A stretch of 64,000 nucleotides of DNA from positions 658,510 to 722,509 of the forward strand of contig NZ_KZ559467.1 in the NCBI RefSeq assembly GCF_002850745.1, read 5' to 3'. Within the stretch, counting starts at the first letter, position 1. The number at the start of each line of letters is the position of its first letter. This DNA comes from Nonomuraea indica (GTDB lineage: Bacteria; Actinomycetota; Actinomycetes; Streptosporangiales; Streptosporangiaceae). A program made the translations under genes and the position numbers. This document shows, in pieces, positions 27,898 through 36,024 of this stretch. Under the pieces are notes generated by a model. It was given only the letters and a program-made list of their open reading frames with translations. It was not told the origin of the DNA and searched no databases.

Positions 27898-28052
27898 AGT
27901 GGCGGTGGCGGCGCCCGGCGGAGACGGACGAGGTCAGATCGCACGTGCGGGCCTGGAGCCCGCGGCGGCTCGGCGCCGGGTGCGCGAGCTGTGCCCTCGA
28001 CCCAGGTGAGCCCTGCCCGTGCCTGATCCGGCTCTGGCAGGTGACCCGGTGA
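27894..28052 (+). CDS. Small cysteine-rich protein coupled into ABC operon
   Basis: A 52-codon frame fills the gap between the ATPase and second permease exactly. Its GTG forms a GTGA overlap with the ATPase stop, and its TGA forms another GTGA overlap with the next GTG start. The product is basic and Trp/Arg-rich at the N-terminus (MKWRWRRPAETDE) and Cys-rich at the C-terminus (GCASCALDPGEPCPCL), with Cys 30, 33, 41 and 43. It has no signal peptide or transmembrane helix. Such double coupling rarely arises by chance. It may be a zinc-knuckle accessory subunit, a redox partner, or the exported peptide. No modification enzyme lies nearby. Function unknown. Confidence 0.72.
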   Translation: MKWRWRRPAETDEVRSHVRAWSPRRLGAGCASCALDPGEPCPCLIRLWQVTR

Positions 28053-28870
28053 GGCACGCCGCGCGGATCTTCCGGGCCGAGGCGCTCAAACAGCACCGCA
28101 GGGTCTTCGGCAGCAAGCTCGTGGTCTTCTCGATGCTGATCTGGCCGCTGCTCACGCTGGCGCAGTCGTACTACACGCTCCGCCCGCTGGCGGCCACGCC
28201 CGGCATCGCCGAACGCTGGCCGCTCGCCGCCGACCCGGAGCGGCTGCTGGCCTTCCTCGCCACGGGGGCGCTCGGGTTCACGTTCTTCTTCTCGTTGGTG
28301 CAGTCGGCCTGGCACTTCACCTTCGAGCGGCAGACCGGCACGCTGGAGCTGCTCTTCCTGTCTCCGGCCAACCGCCTGGTCGTGGTCGTCGCCAACGGGT
28401 TCGGCGCGCTGGTGCAGAACGTCTGGTTGTTCGCCTGCTTCGCGGTGGCCGGGTTCACGCTGTTCGATGTGGCGCGCGTGGCCCACCTCGGCATGTACGC
28501 GGTCGTCTTCCTGGCCCTGCTGGTGCCCGCCGTTGCGTGGGGGGCGCTGTTGAACAGCCTGTTGATCTTCTCCAGGGACGCGGCATTCCTCTACACGCTG
28601 CTGGACGATCCCATGTGGTTCGCCGCCGGGGTGCGGCTGCCGACGTTCGCGCTGCCGGGCTGGCTGCGGGCGGCCGGCTCGGTGCTGCCGCTCACCGGGA
28701 GTCTGGTGGTGGTGCGCGGGGCGTTGCTCGACGGGCGGGGAGTGGGTGAGCTGGCCGGGGAGCTGGCGGCGCTCGCCGTCCTGTCCGCTGTGCTGCTGCT
28801 GACGGCGGTGGCGGCGCTGCGGCTGGGCGAGGCCCGCGCCCGGCGGACCGGCCAGCTAGGTCTTTTCTGA
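28049..28870 (+). CDS. ABC-2 type transporter permease
   Basis: The GTG in the GTGA overlap (MRHAARIFRAEALKQHRRVFG) is the coupled start; 273 residues. About six transmembrane helices, with the coupling segment AWHFTFERQTGTLELLFLSPANRLVVV. The C-terminal half contains LPGWLRAAGSVLPLTGSLVVVRG. It is homologous in fold to the permease at 26.2-27.0 kb, so the exporter is probably a heterodimer. The stop codon lies inside a 36-bp tandem duplication that follows the gene. Confidence 0.88.
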   Translation: MRHAARIFRAEALKQHRRVFGSKLVVFSMLIWPLLTLAQSYYTLRPLAATPGIAERWPLAADPERLLAFLATGALGFTFFFSLVQSAWHFTFERQTGTLELLFLSPANRLVVVVANGFGALVQNVWLFACFAVAGFTLFDVARVAHLGMYAVVFLALLVPAVAWGALLNSLLIFSRDAAFLYTLLDDPMWFAAGVRLPTFALPGWLRAAGSVLPLTGSLVVVRGALLDGRGVGELAGELAALAVLSAVLLLTAVAALRLGEARARRTGQLGLF

Positions 28871-28932
28871 CCCGCTCGGGGTGCGGGCCGGCTCGGCCTC
28901 TTCCGACCCGCTCGGCGTGCGGGCCGGTTCGC
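28861..28932. repeat. 36-bp tandem duplication spanning a stop codon
   Basis: Two tandem 36-bp units share a 27-bp core, gacccgctcggggtgcgggc and its copy, matching at 25 of 27 positions (28869-28895 and 28905-28931). The first copy contains the stop codon of the second ABC-2 permease. It looks like a recent local duplication. Confidence 0.8.
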
Positions 28933-29010
28933 TGTGGGCCGGGCTCGCCGCCCTGGCCGGCGCCCTCCTGACGCACGGGTCGGCCGACCGCCGCGGGAAG
29001 GCCGGGCGGG

Positions 29011-29301
29011 TCAGGAGAGGTGGCGTTCCAGGGACTCGAGCTTGCTCGTCATCCCGTCGGTGACGCCCTCGCGGACGTCGGCCTTCAGCACGAGGCTGAC
29101 CCGCGGCGCGACCTCGGCCACCGCCTCGACGGCACGCCTGACCACGTCCATCACCTCGTCCCACTCGCCCTCGACCGTGGTGAACATGGCGTCCGTCCGG
29201 TTGGGCAGCCCGCTGTCCCGCACGACCTTGACGGCCCGGGCCACCGGCTCGGCGACCCCTTCGCCGACACCGAGCGGAGTGATGGAGAACGCGACGATCA
29301 C
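29011..29301 (-). CDS. MTH1187 family thiamine-binding protein
   Basis: The GTG at 29301 follows GAGGAGG at a good distance and starts [21 protein letters not shown], the typical N-terminus. 96 residues of a small ferredoxin-like fold, ending [25 protein letters not shown]. Members bind thiamine in the cytoplasm. [20 protein letters not shown] is the conserved middle part. Gene order here gives no thiamine pathway partner. Confidence 0.88.
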   Translation of the reverse strand: MIVAFSITPLGVGEGVAEPVARAVKVVRDSGLPNRTDAMFTTVEGEWDEVMDVVRRAVEAVAEVAPRVSLVLKADVREGVTDGMTSKLESLERHLS

Positions 29302-29379
29302 GGGGAGACCTCCTCGGCCGAACGGGACGGGGCGGGCCACGGCGCGGAACGCGTCCGGTGCCGTGGCCCGCGCTGGACG

Positions 29380-29703
29380 TCAGTCGTGGTCATGCCCCTC
29401 GTGGTCCTCGTCCTCACTGGGCCCTTCGGAGGGCTCGACCCCCAGCACGGCCTCGCGGGGCTCGATCTCGTCGATGTGGTTCACCAGCTGCAGCACGTGG
29501 TCGGGCTCGATGAGCCACTGCAGCGCGGAGGCGCCCGTGTCGTCGGAGGTGACCAGCTCGGCCTGCTCGGCCCGCTCCTCGTCGGAGAGCTCGGCGTCGG
29601 GATGCCGGATCTCGGCGAGCGCGGCGGCCTGCAGCGCGTCCACGTCGAGCACCTCCACGGTCAGCTCGACCGTCAGGCGCAGAAACTTCTCGTTATCGCT
29701 CAT
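29380..29703 (-). CDS. Small acidic protein with His/Asp-rich tail
   Basis: 107 residues from an ATG at 29703, very acidic. A conserved-looking N-terminal half (KFLRLTVELTVEVLDVDALQAAALAEI) is followed by DEERAEQAELVTSDDTGASALQWLIEPD and a tail EDEDHEGHDHD that may bind metal ions. No signal or transmembrane segment. It lies 10 bp after ung on the same strand, so it is probably cotranscribed. Function unknown. Confidence 0.75.
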   Translation of the reverse strand: MSDNEKFLRLTVELTVEVLDVDALQAAALAEIRHPDAELSDEERAEQAELVTSDDTGASALQWLIEPDHVLQLVNHIDEIEPREAVLGVEPSEGPSEDEDHEGHDHD

Positions 29704-29713
29704 GGCGACGATG

Positions 29714-30391
29714 CTAGGGCAGCTTCCACTCGACAGGCGTCGCGCCTTGCTGGACGAGCAGCTCGTTCGCCCTGCTGAACGGCCGCGAGCCGAAGAAGCC
29801 GTTGCGCGCCGACAGCGGGGACGGGTGGGCCGACTCGATGCGCGGCACGCTGCCGAGCATCGGCGCGAGGTTGCGCGCGTCGCGGCCCCACAGGATGGCC
29901 ACCAGCGGCGTGTCACGGGCCACGAGCGCCCGGATCGCCTGCTCGGTGACCTCCTCCCAGCCCTTGCCCCGGTGCGAGGCGGGCTTGCCGGGCATCACGG
30001 TCAGCACCCTGTTGAGCAGCAGCACGCCCTGCTCGGCCCAGGGCGTGAGGTCGCCGTTGGCGGGCCGGGGCAGGCCCAGGTCGCTCTCCATCTCCTTGTA
30101 GATGTTGAGCAGGCTGCCCGGCAACGGCCGGACGTCCGCGGCCACGGAGAAGGACAGCCCGATGGGGTGTCCGGGGGTCGGGTAGGGGTCCTGCCCGACG
30201 ATCAGCACCTTGACCTCGTCGAAGGGCTGGTTGAAGGCGCGCAGCACGTGCGCGCCGGCGGGCAGGTACTGCCTGCCCTCGGCGATCTCCTTGCGGAGGA
30301 ACTCGCCCATCTGGGAGATCCGCTCGGCCACGGGCTCAAGAGCCCGTGCCCATCCGGCTTCGACGATTTCGTTCAGGGGACGACCGGCCAT
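29714..30391 (-). CDS. ung: Uracil-DNA glycosylase (family 1)
   Basis: 225 residues, the usual length. The water-activating loop [41 protein letters not shown] and the minor-groove loop [17 protein letters not shown] are all intact. It excises uracil from DNA to begin base-excision repair. An 11-bp inverted repeat lies 21 bp upstream of its start. Confidence 0.97.
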   Translation of the reverse strand: MAGRPLNEIVEAGWARALEPVAERISQMGEFLRKEIAEGRQYLPAGAHVLRAFNQPFDEVKVLIVGQDPYPTPGHPIGLSFSVAADVRPLPGSLLNIYKEMESDLGLPRPANGDLTPWAEQGVLLLNRVLTVMPGKPASHRGKGWEEVTEQAIRALVARDTPLVAILWGRDARNLAPMLGSVPRIESAHPSPLSARNGFFGSRPFSRANELLVQQGATPVEWKLP

Positions 30392-30411
30392 GACCGACGA
30401 GCTTATCCAGG

Positions 30412-30456
30412 TCTGGTACGGCCTGCGCCCGGATCCGGGATGCCGGCCGTACCAGA
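30412..30456. repeat. Nested inverted repeat upstream of ung
   Basis: Outer arms tctggtacggc (30412-30422) and gccgtaccaga (30446-30456) are a perfect 11-bp match. The loop contains a second perfect palindrome, cccggatccggg (30428-30439). It lies between the end of the sugar-permease gene and the ung start on the same strand, so it could be a terminator, an operator or a cruciform. Symmetry is certain; the role is not. Confidence 0.55.
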
Positions 30457-30467
30457 ATGATCACGAC

Positions 30468-30502
30468 GGAGCCCCGCACCCCCCCGAGGAGTGCGGGGTT
30501 CC
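30468..30502 (-). terminator. Terminator hairpin of the sugar-importer operon
   Basis: Read on the minus strand, ggaaccccgcac and gtgcggggctcc pair over 12 bp with one G-U, around an 11-nt loop. It lies 14 bp after the stop of the last permease gene. It is positioned to end transcription of the four-gene importer operon before ung. Confidence 0.75.
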
Positions 30503-30516
30503 GCCGTGGGCGGTGC

Positions 30517-31425
30517 CTACTTGACCGAGCCCGCCATCATGCCCTGCACGAAGTAGCGCTGGAACGCGAAGAACAGGATCAGCGGGATGATCAGCGACAG
30601 GAAGGCACCGGAGGACAGGATGTCCACGTTGGAGCCGAACTGCCGCATCTGGGACTGGAGCGCCTTGGTCATCGGCTGGTTGCCGGCGTCGGCGAAGACC
30701 AGCGCGATGAGCATGTCGTTCCACACCCAGAGGAACTGGAAGATGCCGAGCGAGGCGATCGCCGGTTTGCCCAGCGGGAACACCACCGTGGCGAAGATCT
30801 TCCACTCCGACGCGCCGTCCATCCGGGCGGCCTCGAGGAGCGAGGACGGGATGCCGACGAAGAAGTTGCGGAGCAGGAAGATGGCGAACGGCAGGCCGAA
30901 CGCGACGTGGAAGAGCACCACGCCGGGGATCGTGCCGAAGATCTGCAGATTGCCGTAGAGCGAGGCGATCGGGATCAGCGCGATCTGGATCGGCACGATG
31001 AGCAGCCCGATCACGACGAGGAACAGCGTGTCGCGGCCGGGGAAGTCCATCCAGGCGAAGGCGTAGGCCGCCATGGCGGCGATGCCGATCACCAGGATCG
31101 TGGTGGGCACCGTGATGGCCACGGTGTTCCAGAACGACGCGGTGAAGCCGCTGGACAGCAGGTTGGCGTAGTTCTGCAGGGTCAGCTCGGCGGGCTTGGT
31201 GAAGACGGTCCACCAGCCCTCGGCGTTGTTGACCTCGACCGAGCGCATCGAGACGACCAGCAGGCCGAGCGTCGGCACCAGCCAGAACAGGCCGAGCAGC
31301 ACCATGATGACCTGGATGGCGCCGCTGCCGACCCGGTCGACGATGCGGCTGGCCAGGCCCCGGCGCGGGGTGCCCGCGTGCAGTCCGGAGGCGGGGGGAG
31401 CAGCCGGGGCTGTCGCGGTGGTCAT
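30517..31425 (-). CDS. Carbohydrate ABC transporter permease (MalG type)
   Basis: 302 residues starting at the ATG of MTTATAPAAPPASG, in an ATGA overlap with the upstream permease. After a Pro/Ala-rich cytoplasmic N-terminus come about six transmembrane helices and the EAA loop EAARMDGASEWKIFATVVFP. It forms the importer channel with the MalF-type subunit. It is the last gene of the operon, followed by a hairpin. No ATPase gene is present. Confidence 0.92.
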   Translation of the reverse strand: MTTATAPAAPPASGLHAGTPRRGLASRIVDRVGSGAIQVIMVLLGLFWLVPTLGLLVVSMRSVEVNNAEGWWTVFTKPAELTLQNYANLLSSGFTASFWNTVAITVPTTILVIGIAAMAAYAFAWMDFPGRDTLFLVVIGLLIVPIQIALIPIASLYGNLQIFGTIPGVVLFHVAFGLPFAIFLLRNFFVGIPSSLLEAARMDGASEWKIFATVVFPLGKPAIASLGIFQFLWVWNDMLIALVFADAGNQPMTKALQSQMRQFGSNVDILSSGAFLSLIIPLILFFAFQRYFVQGMMAGSVK

Positions 31426-32810
31426 GCGTTCTCCCTCCTGAACCTGCGGATGTTCATGATCATGAAGGGCAGGACCAGGATGAGCAGGAAGATCGCCAAG
31501 GCGCTGCCGAGCCCCTGGTTGTTCCCGCCGCCGAACGAGACGCGCCACATCTCCAGCGCGACCACGTTCGCCTCCGGTTGGACCGACGACGGCGCGATGA
31601 TGAACACCAGGTCGAACACCTTCAACGTATTGATGATCATCGTCACGAAGACGACGAGCAGCACCGGCGAGAGCAGCGGCACGGTGATCTTGCGGAACAC
31701 CTGCCACTCCGTCGCGCCGTCGATGCGGGCCGCCTCCAGCGCGTCACGCGGGATGGCCGCCAGGCCCGCCGCGATCAGCACCATGGCGAACCCGGCCCAC
31801 ACCCAGACGAACGCGCCGATGATCGCCGGTGTGATGAGCGTCGGGCCGAGCCAGGTGAGGCCGTTGTAGGCGGCCTCGAAGTTGCTCTGCGGCAGCCGCA
31901 CGACGTAGGAGCCGGCGGCCAGGCCCTCGAACCGGAACGAGCCGTCGTCGGCCGTGGTCGCGGTCGCGGCCACCTGCCCGTCACTCCCGACGGCCTCCAC
32001 CGTCATGCCCGGCAGGCCCTTCTCGGTGGCGTCCACGGCGTTGCTCTGGCCGCCGCCGCCCGGCGTGAAGTCGAACCAGACCGTGCCGGCCAGCTCGTCG
32101 CCGCCCTGCGGGGTCTTGGCCGGCTGAGCGTCGGCGGGCATGACGGCCGGCTTGACGCCGACGATCGGGATCAGCACCGGCCGGCCCGTCTGGACGGGCT
32201 GCTTGGTGACGACCGCGCCGCCCTGGGCCGCGACCGGCGACTGGTCGCCCTCGCGGGCGCGGGCCTCCGGGTAGCCCTGGGAGGAGGAGAACGTGTCGTT
32301 GATGGTGGTGAGCACGGCGTTGGCCACGCCCTTGTCGGGGTCCTCGTCGTACACCAGGCGGAAGATGACGCCGGCGGCCATCAGCGAGACCGCCATCGGC
32401 ATGAAGACGATCAGCTTGAAGGCCGTCGCCCACCGGATGCGCTCGGTCAGCACCGCGAAGATGAGACCCAGCGTGGTGATGACGATCGGCGCCACGACGA
32501 CCCAGATCAGGTTGTTCCTGATCGTGGTGAGCATTCCGCCGTCGGTGAAGATCGTGACGTAGTTGCCCAGGCCGACGAAGCCGGTGCCGGCGGCGTCGAA
32601 GAGGCTGCGGAAGATCGAGAAGACGATCGGGTAGACCACCCAGACTCCCAGCAGCAACGCCGCCGGGAGAAGGAAGGCGAGCGCGACCGCAGGAGAGGGG
32701 CCGAGGCGCAGTTTCTTGTGGGGGGTATCAGCCGGTCCGGGGGAGTCCCCGCGCGAGTCGCTTCCCTCGCGCGGGGCCACCGGGCCGTCCAACCGTTCGG
32801 TCACGGCCAT
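31422..32810 (-). CDS. Sugar ABC permease (MalF type) with extracellular prealbumin-like insert
   Basis: 462 residues, about 150 longer than a simple MalF-type permease. TM1-3 lie at about 40-65, 100-122 and 130-153. Then comes an extracytoplasmic insert of about 170 residues (155-325), followed by TM4-6 and the EAA loop (EAARIDGATEWQVFRKI). Residues 241-308 of the insert (GTVWFDFTPGGG, GLPGMTVEAVGSDGQ, TADDGSFRFEGLAAGSYVVR) look like a SpaA/carboxypeptidase-regulatory beta-sandwich. Its place between TM3 and TM4 mirrors the P2 loop of E. coli MalF, which contacts the binding protein. The operon has two binding proteins. Confidence 0.9.
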   Translation of the reverse strand: MAVTERLDGPVAPREGSDSRGDSPGPADTPHKKLRLGPSPAVALAFLLPAALLLGVWVVYPIVFSIFRSLFDAAGTGFVGLGNYVTIFTDGGMLTTIRNNLIWVVVAPIVITTLGLIFAVLTERIRWATAFKLIVFMPMAVSLMAAGVIFRLVYDEDPDKGVANAVLTTINDTFSSSQGYPEARAREGDQSPVAAQGGAVVTKQPVQTGRPVLIPIVGVKPAVMPADAQPAKTPQGGDELAGTVWFDFTPGGGGQSNAVDATEKGLPGMTVEAVGSDGQVAATATTADDGSFRFEGLAAGSYVVRLPQSNFEAAYNGLTWLGPTLITPAIIGAFVWVWAGFAMVLIAAGLAAIPRDALEAARIDGATEWQVFRKITVPLLSPVLLVVFVTMIINTLKVFDLVFIIAPSSVQPEANVVALEMWRVSFGGGNNQGLGSALAIFLLILVLPFMIMNIRRFRRENA

Positions 32811-32816
32811 CCCTCT

Positions 32817-34139
32817 TTACTTCCAGGCCTTCTTGGCCTCGGCCTCAAGGGCCTCCTGAGCGCCCTTGACGTCGCTGGGGTCGCGCAGGAAGTCCTGCAG
32901 GACCTTCCACTCGCCCTTGCCGTCGGTGCCGCCGAAGGCGCTCGGCGCGAGGTCGGACATGTCGTAGCGGACGGCGTCACCGGCCTCGACGATGGTCTTG
33001 CCGAGCTGCTTGGTCAGGTCGTCCGGGTAGTTGTCGGGGGAGACGTTCTTGTTGGGGGACAGGTAGCCGGGGAGCTTGGCCCAGACCTCGCCGCCCTCCT
33101 TGGAGGCGAGGAACTCCAGCAGCGCCATGGCGCCGGGGGAGTCCTTCATCGCCACGGCGACGTCACCGCCGAGGACGACCGGGGCGGTGTCGCCCGCCTT
33201 GGGGAACGGGAAGTACTTGGCGTCCTCGCCGACCTTGGCGCCGGCCTGGACGACCGGGGTGGCCACGAAGTCGGCCTCGATGACCATGGCGGCCTTCTTC
33301 TGGCCGAAGACCTTGGTCACACAGGTCGGGAAGTCGGTCTGCAGGGCGCCGGAGTTGCCGTCGGCGACGAACTCCTTCTTGCCGGCGATCTGCGCGATCT
33401 TCTCCAGCGCGGTGGCCACGCTGGGGTCGGTCCACGGGATCTCGTGCTTGGCGAGCTGGTCGTACTTCTCGGGGCCGGCCGAGGAGAGGTAGACGTTCTC
33501 GAACAGGTCGGTCAGCGTCCAGCCGGAGGCGCCGCAGAAGGAGAACGGCGGGGTGCCGGAGTCGGCGATCGTCTGGGAGGCCTTGACGAGCTCGTCCCAG
33601 GTGGCGGGCGGCTGCACGCCGGCGTCCTCGAACGCCTTGGCCTGGTACCACACCAGCGACTTGTGGGCGGCCTTGACGAGCACGCCGTAGACCTTGCCGT
33701 CGGCGGAGCCCAGCTCCTTCCAGTACGGCGTGTAGTTGTCGTCGATCTGCTTGGTGACCGCGTCGGTGAGCGGCTTGAGCGCGTTCTGCTCGGCGTACTG
33801 CTGCACCAGGCCCGGCTGCGGCAGGATCGCCACGTCGGGCGGGCTGCCGCCCTGGATGCGCGGGCCGAGGTAGGCGCCGGTGTCCTCACCGGTGGAGGCG
33901 TAGGTGACCACGGCGCCGGTCTTCTCGGAGAAGGCCTTGAGCACCTGCTCGAAGTTCTTCTGCTCGTCGCCGGTCCACTTGGCGGCGACCTCGAGCTTGA
34001 CGCCCTCCAGGGTCTTGGCGCCGCCGCCCGTGGCGGCCGAACTCGACGTGGTGGGCTGCGTGGTGGTGGGGGCGTTGCCGCAGGCGGCGACTGCTACCGC
34101 GAGCCCGGCCAGGACCGCTGCTGCTCTGGCTGATCGCAT
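32817..34139 (-). CDS. Sugar-binding lipoprotein (first of two, downstream copy)
   Basis: 440 residues. Lipoprotein signal with lipobox VAAC, then a Thr/Ser-rich linker (APTTTQPTTSSSAAT). The extracellular solute-binding domain includes LEVAAKWTGDEQKNFEQVLKAF, PDVAILPQPGLVQQYAE and GVQPPATWDELVKASQTI. GAGGT precedes the ATG by about 6 nt. It lies between the second binding protein gene (7 bp away) and the MalF-type permease (6 bp away). It resembles alpha-glucoside binding proteins; substrate not proven. Confidence 0.9.
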   Translation of the reverse strand: MRSARAAAVLAGLAVAVAACGNAPTTTQPTTSSSAATGGGAKTLEGVKLEVAAKWTGDEQKNFEQVLKAFSEKTGAVVTYASTGEDTGAYLGPRIQGGSPPDVAILPQPGLVQQYAEQNALKPLTDAVTKQIDDNYTPYWKELGSADGKVYGVLVKAAHKSLVWYQAKAFEDAGVQPPATWDELVKASQTIADSGTPPFSFCGASGWTLTDLFENVYLSSAGPEKYDQLAKHEIPWTDPSVATALEKIAQIAGKKEFVADGNSGALQTDFPTCVTKVFGQKKAAMVIEADFVATPVVQAGAKVGEDAKYFPFPKAGDTAPVVLGGDVAVAMKDSPGAMALLEFLASKEGGEVWAKLPGYLSPNKNVSPDNYPDDLTKQLGKTIVEAGDAVRYDMSDLAPSAFGGTDGKGEWKVLQDFLRDPSDVKGAQEALEAEAKKAWK

Positions 34140-34146
34140 AATGACC

Positions 34147-35394
34147 TCACTGGGTTCTCAGGATCTCTTCGAGTTCGGTTTTCATGGAGGCCGCCACGTC
34201 GCGGGCGGACTCCTGATAAGGGGGGCTGAGCGCCTTGGAGACCGAACTGGCGATCACCAGGCTCAGCTGGTTGTAGTTGGCGCTGACCGGCCGCGGCTTG
34301 GCGGCGAGGATGCTCTCCTTGAGCACGGGCAGGTAGGGGAAGCGCCTGACGAGCTCGGGGTCGTCGTAGAGCTCGGTCCACACCGGCGGGAACGACCCCT
34401 CGGTGAGCACCCGGCGCTGGTTGTCCAGGCCCGTGAAGTAGCGGATGAACTCCTGTGCGGTCTGCTGGTGCTTGGAGGAGGCGCTGACGGCGAGGTTGGC
34501 CCCGCCGAGCGTGCTGGACCCCGGCCCGTCGAGACCGGGGAGCCTGGTGACTCCCACCTTGTCGCCCAGCTCGCCCCTGGCCGGGCCGTAGGCGTGCGGC
34601 CAGTTGCGGGCGAAGGTGAGGCGGCCTTCCTGGAAGGCCAGCCGTGACTCCTCCTCCTTGTAGGTCAGGGACTCGGTGGGGATCCAGCCCTCCCGCAGGC
34701 CCTGGCGGAGGAAGTCGAGAGCGGTGCCGGCCTTGGCCACGTCGAGCGTGACCTTGGCGCCGTCGGGGCTGACGACCTGGCTGCCGGCCGACTGCACAGC
34801 CTCGGAGAAGTTGACCGTCAACCCCTCGTACGCGAGGAACTGTCCGCCGTAACCTCCTATATTGTGCTTTTTGGTTACTTCTAGTGCTTGTTCACGAAGT
34901 TCCGCCCAGGTTCGCGGCGGCTTCTTCACCAGATCGGTCCGGTAGTAGAGCAGTCCGGCGTTGCTTGTGTACGGGACGGCCCACAGCTTGTCCTTGTAGA
35001 CCGCGGTCTCCACGACGGGCGGCAGGAACCTGTCGAGCGGGAAGAGCCCGCGCTCCAGGGGGATGATCCAGCCGTTCTCCGCGAACTCCGCGGTCCACAC
35101 CACGTCCAGGCCGAGCACGTCGTAGCGGGTGCTACGGGCCTGGAGGTTGGCGACCATCTGCGCGCGCTGCTCGTCCGAGGCCTCGGGTAGTTCGAGGAGC
35201 GTCACCTTCTCGGCCGGGTGGGCCTGGTTCCAGCGGTCCAGCAAGGGTTGCAGGTACGCCGTGGTGTCGCGTCCGGTGGCGAACGTGATGGGGCCTGTTC
35301 CGCCCGTCTCCGCGTCGCCGCCGCCCTCGTCGCCCGCGACCGCGCACCCGGCCGTCAAGATCACGGCCATGGTGAGCGAGAGCGCGCGAAGCAC
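34147..35394 (-). CDS. Sugar-binding lipoprotein (LpqY/ThuE-like)
   Basis: A GTG start with GGAGG 6 nt upstream; 415 residues. Short lipoprotein signal (LRALSLTMAVI, lipobox LTAGC). The solute-binding domain has ATGRDTTAYLQPLLDRWNQAHP, YDVLGLDVVWTAEFAENGWI, WAVPYTSNAGLLYYRTDL and FPYLPVLKESILAAKPRP. This pattern is close to trehalose/maltose-binding LpqY/ThuE proteins. It is the first gene of the importer operon, so this single transporter has two different binding lipoproteins. TreS is encoded 4 kb away. Confidence 0.88.
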   Translation of the reverse strand: MLRALSLTMAVILTAGCAVAGDEGGGDAETGGTGPITFATGRDTTAYLQPLLDRWNQAHPAEKVTLLELPEASDEQRAQMVANLQARSTRYDVLGLDVVWTAEFAENGWIIPLERGLFPLDRFLPPVVETAVYKDKLWAVPYTSNAGLLYYRTDLVKKPPRTWAELREQALEVTKKHNIGGYGGQFLAYEGLTVNFSEAVQSAGSQVVSPDGAKVTLDVAKAGTALDFLRQGLREGWIPTESLTYKEEESRLAFQEGRLTFARNWPHAYGPARGELGDKVGVTRLPGLDGPGSSTLGGANLAVSASSKHQQTAQEFIRYFTGLDNQRRVLTEGSFPPVWTELYDDPELVRRFPYLPVLKESILAAKPRPVSANYNQLSLVIASSVSKALSPPYQESARDVAASMKTELEEILRTQ

Positions 35395-35395
35395 C

Positions 35396-35506
35396 GTGTT
35401 ACCTCCATGTTCAATGGGGTTACATACGTGTTAGGTAGATGCATTCATGTTATGCACACAGGTAATCTGTGGGTCAACGGATTGCGATGTAACGCCTACG
35501 TAACAC
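35396..35506. promoter_or_regulatory. Divergent promoter region with recurring gtgtta/gtaacac motifs
   Basis: The 127-bp gap between the sugar-binding protein gene and the PadR gene is unusually AT-rich. It holds gtgttac (35396-35402), gtgttag (35428-35434) and the inverse gtaacac (35500-35506), plus an inverted pair gttacat/atgtaac (35419-35425 and 35487-35493). These could be sites for PadR or a sugar regulator. Function inferred only from repetition and position. Confidence 0.4.
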
Positions 35507-35521
35507 AAGGGGAGGTGAGGC

Positions 35522-36024
35522 GTGCGGCTACACCTGCTGGCGCTTCTGGCTAAAGAGCCCGCCCACGGCTACGAGCTGAAGCAGGCACTCGAGCAGACCT
35601 TCGGCAGCGCCTACCCGTCCCCCAACATCGGGCAGATCTACGTCACGCTCGGCAGGCTGGAGAAGGACGGCCTCGTCAAGGCCGTCGACGTGGAGCAGTC
35701 CAACCGGCCGAACAAGAAGGTCTACTACCTGACCGCCAAGGGCCGTGAGACCCTCACCCTCTGGGTGGACGAGCCCACCGAGGGTCCTCGCGTGCGCGAC
35801 GAGTTCTTCATGAAGCTGGTGCTGGCCCCGCTCACCGGGATCGCCGACCGCATGGCGCTCATCAACCGTCAGCGACGGCACTATCTTTCCCTCATGGGCG
35901 ACCTCAACGATCTCCTCTCCCGCACGGCGCCTGACGACCATGTGCAGGCGCTGCTCATCGAAGGCGCCATGCTGCACCTGCAGGCGGATCTCGACTGGCT
36001 GGAGCGCTGCCAGGAGGACCTGAC

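Noticed and set aside
27894..28052. Reading the Cys-rich 52-mer as a lanthipeptide or other RiPP precursor
   Set aside because: No LanM, YcaO, radical-SAM or protease gene lies nearby and there is no recognisable leader; kept only as an unknown small protein.
28856..29164. Minus-strand frame with a repeated EPARTPSGSE peptide
   Set aside because: The repeat is only the 36-bp DNA duplication read in reverse; no ribosome site or homology supports it.
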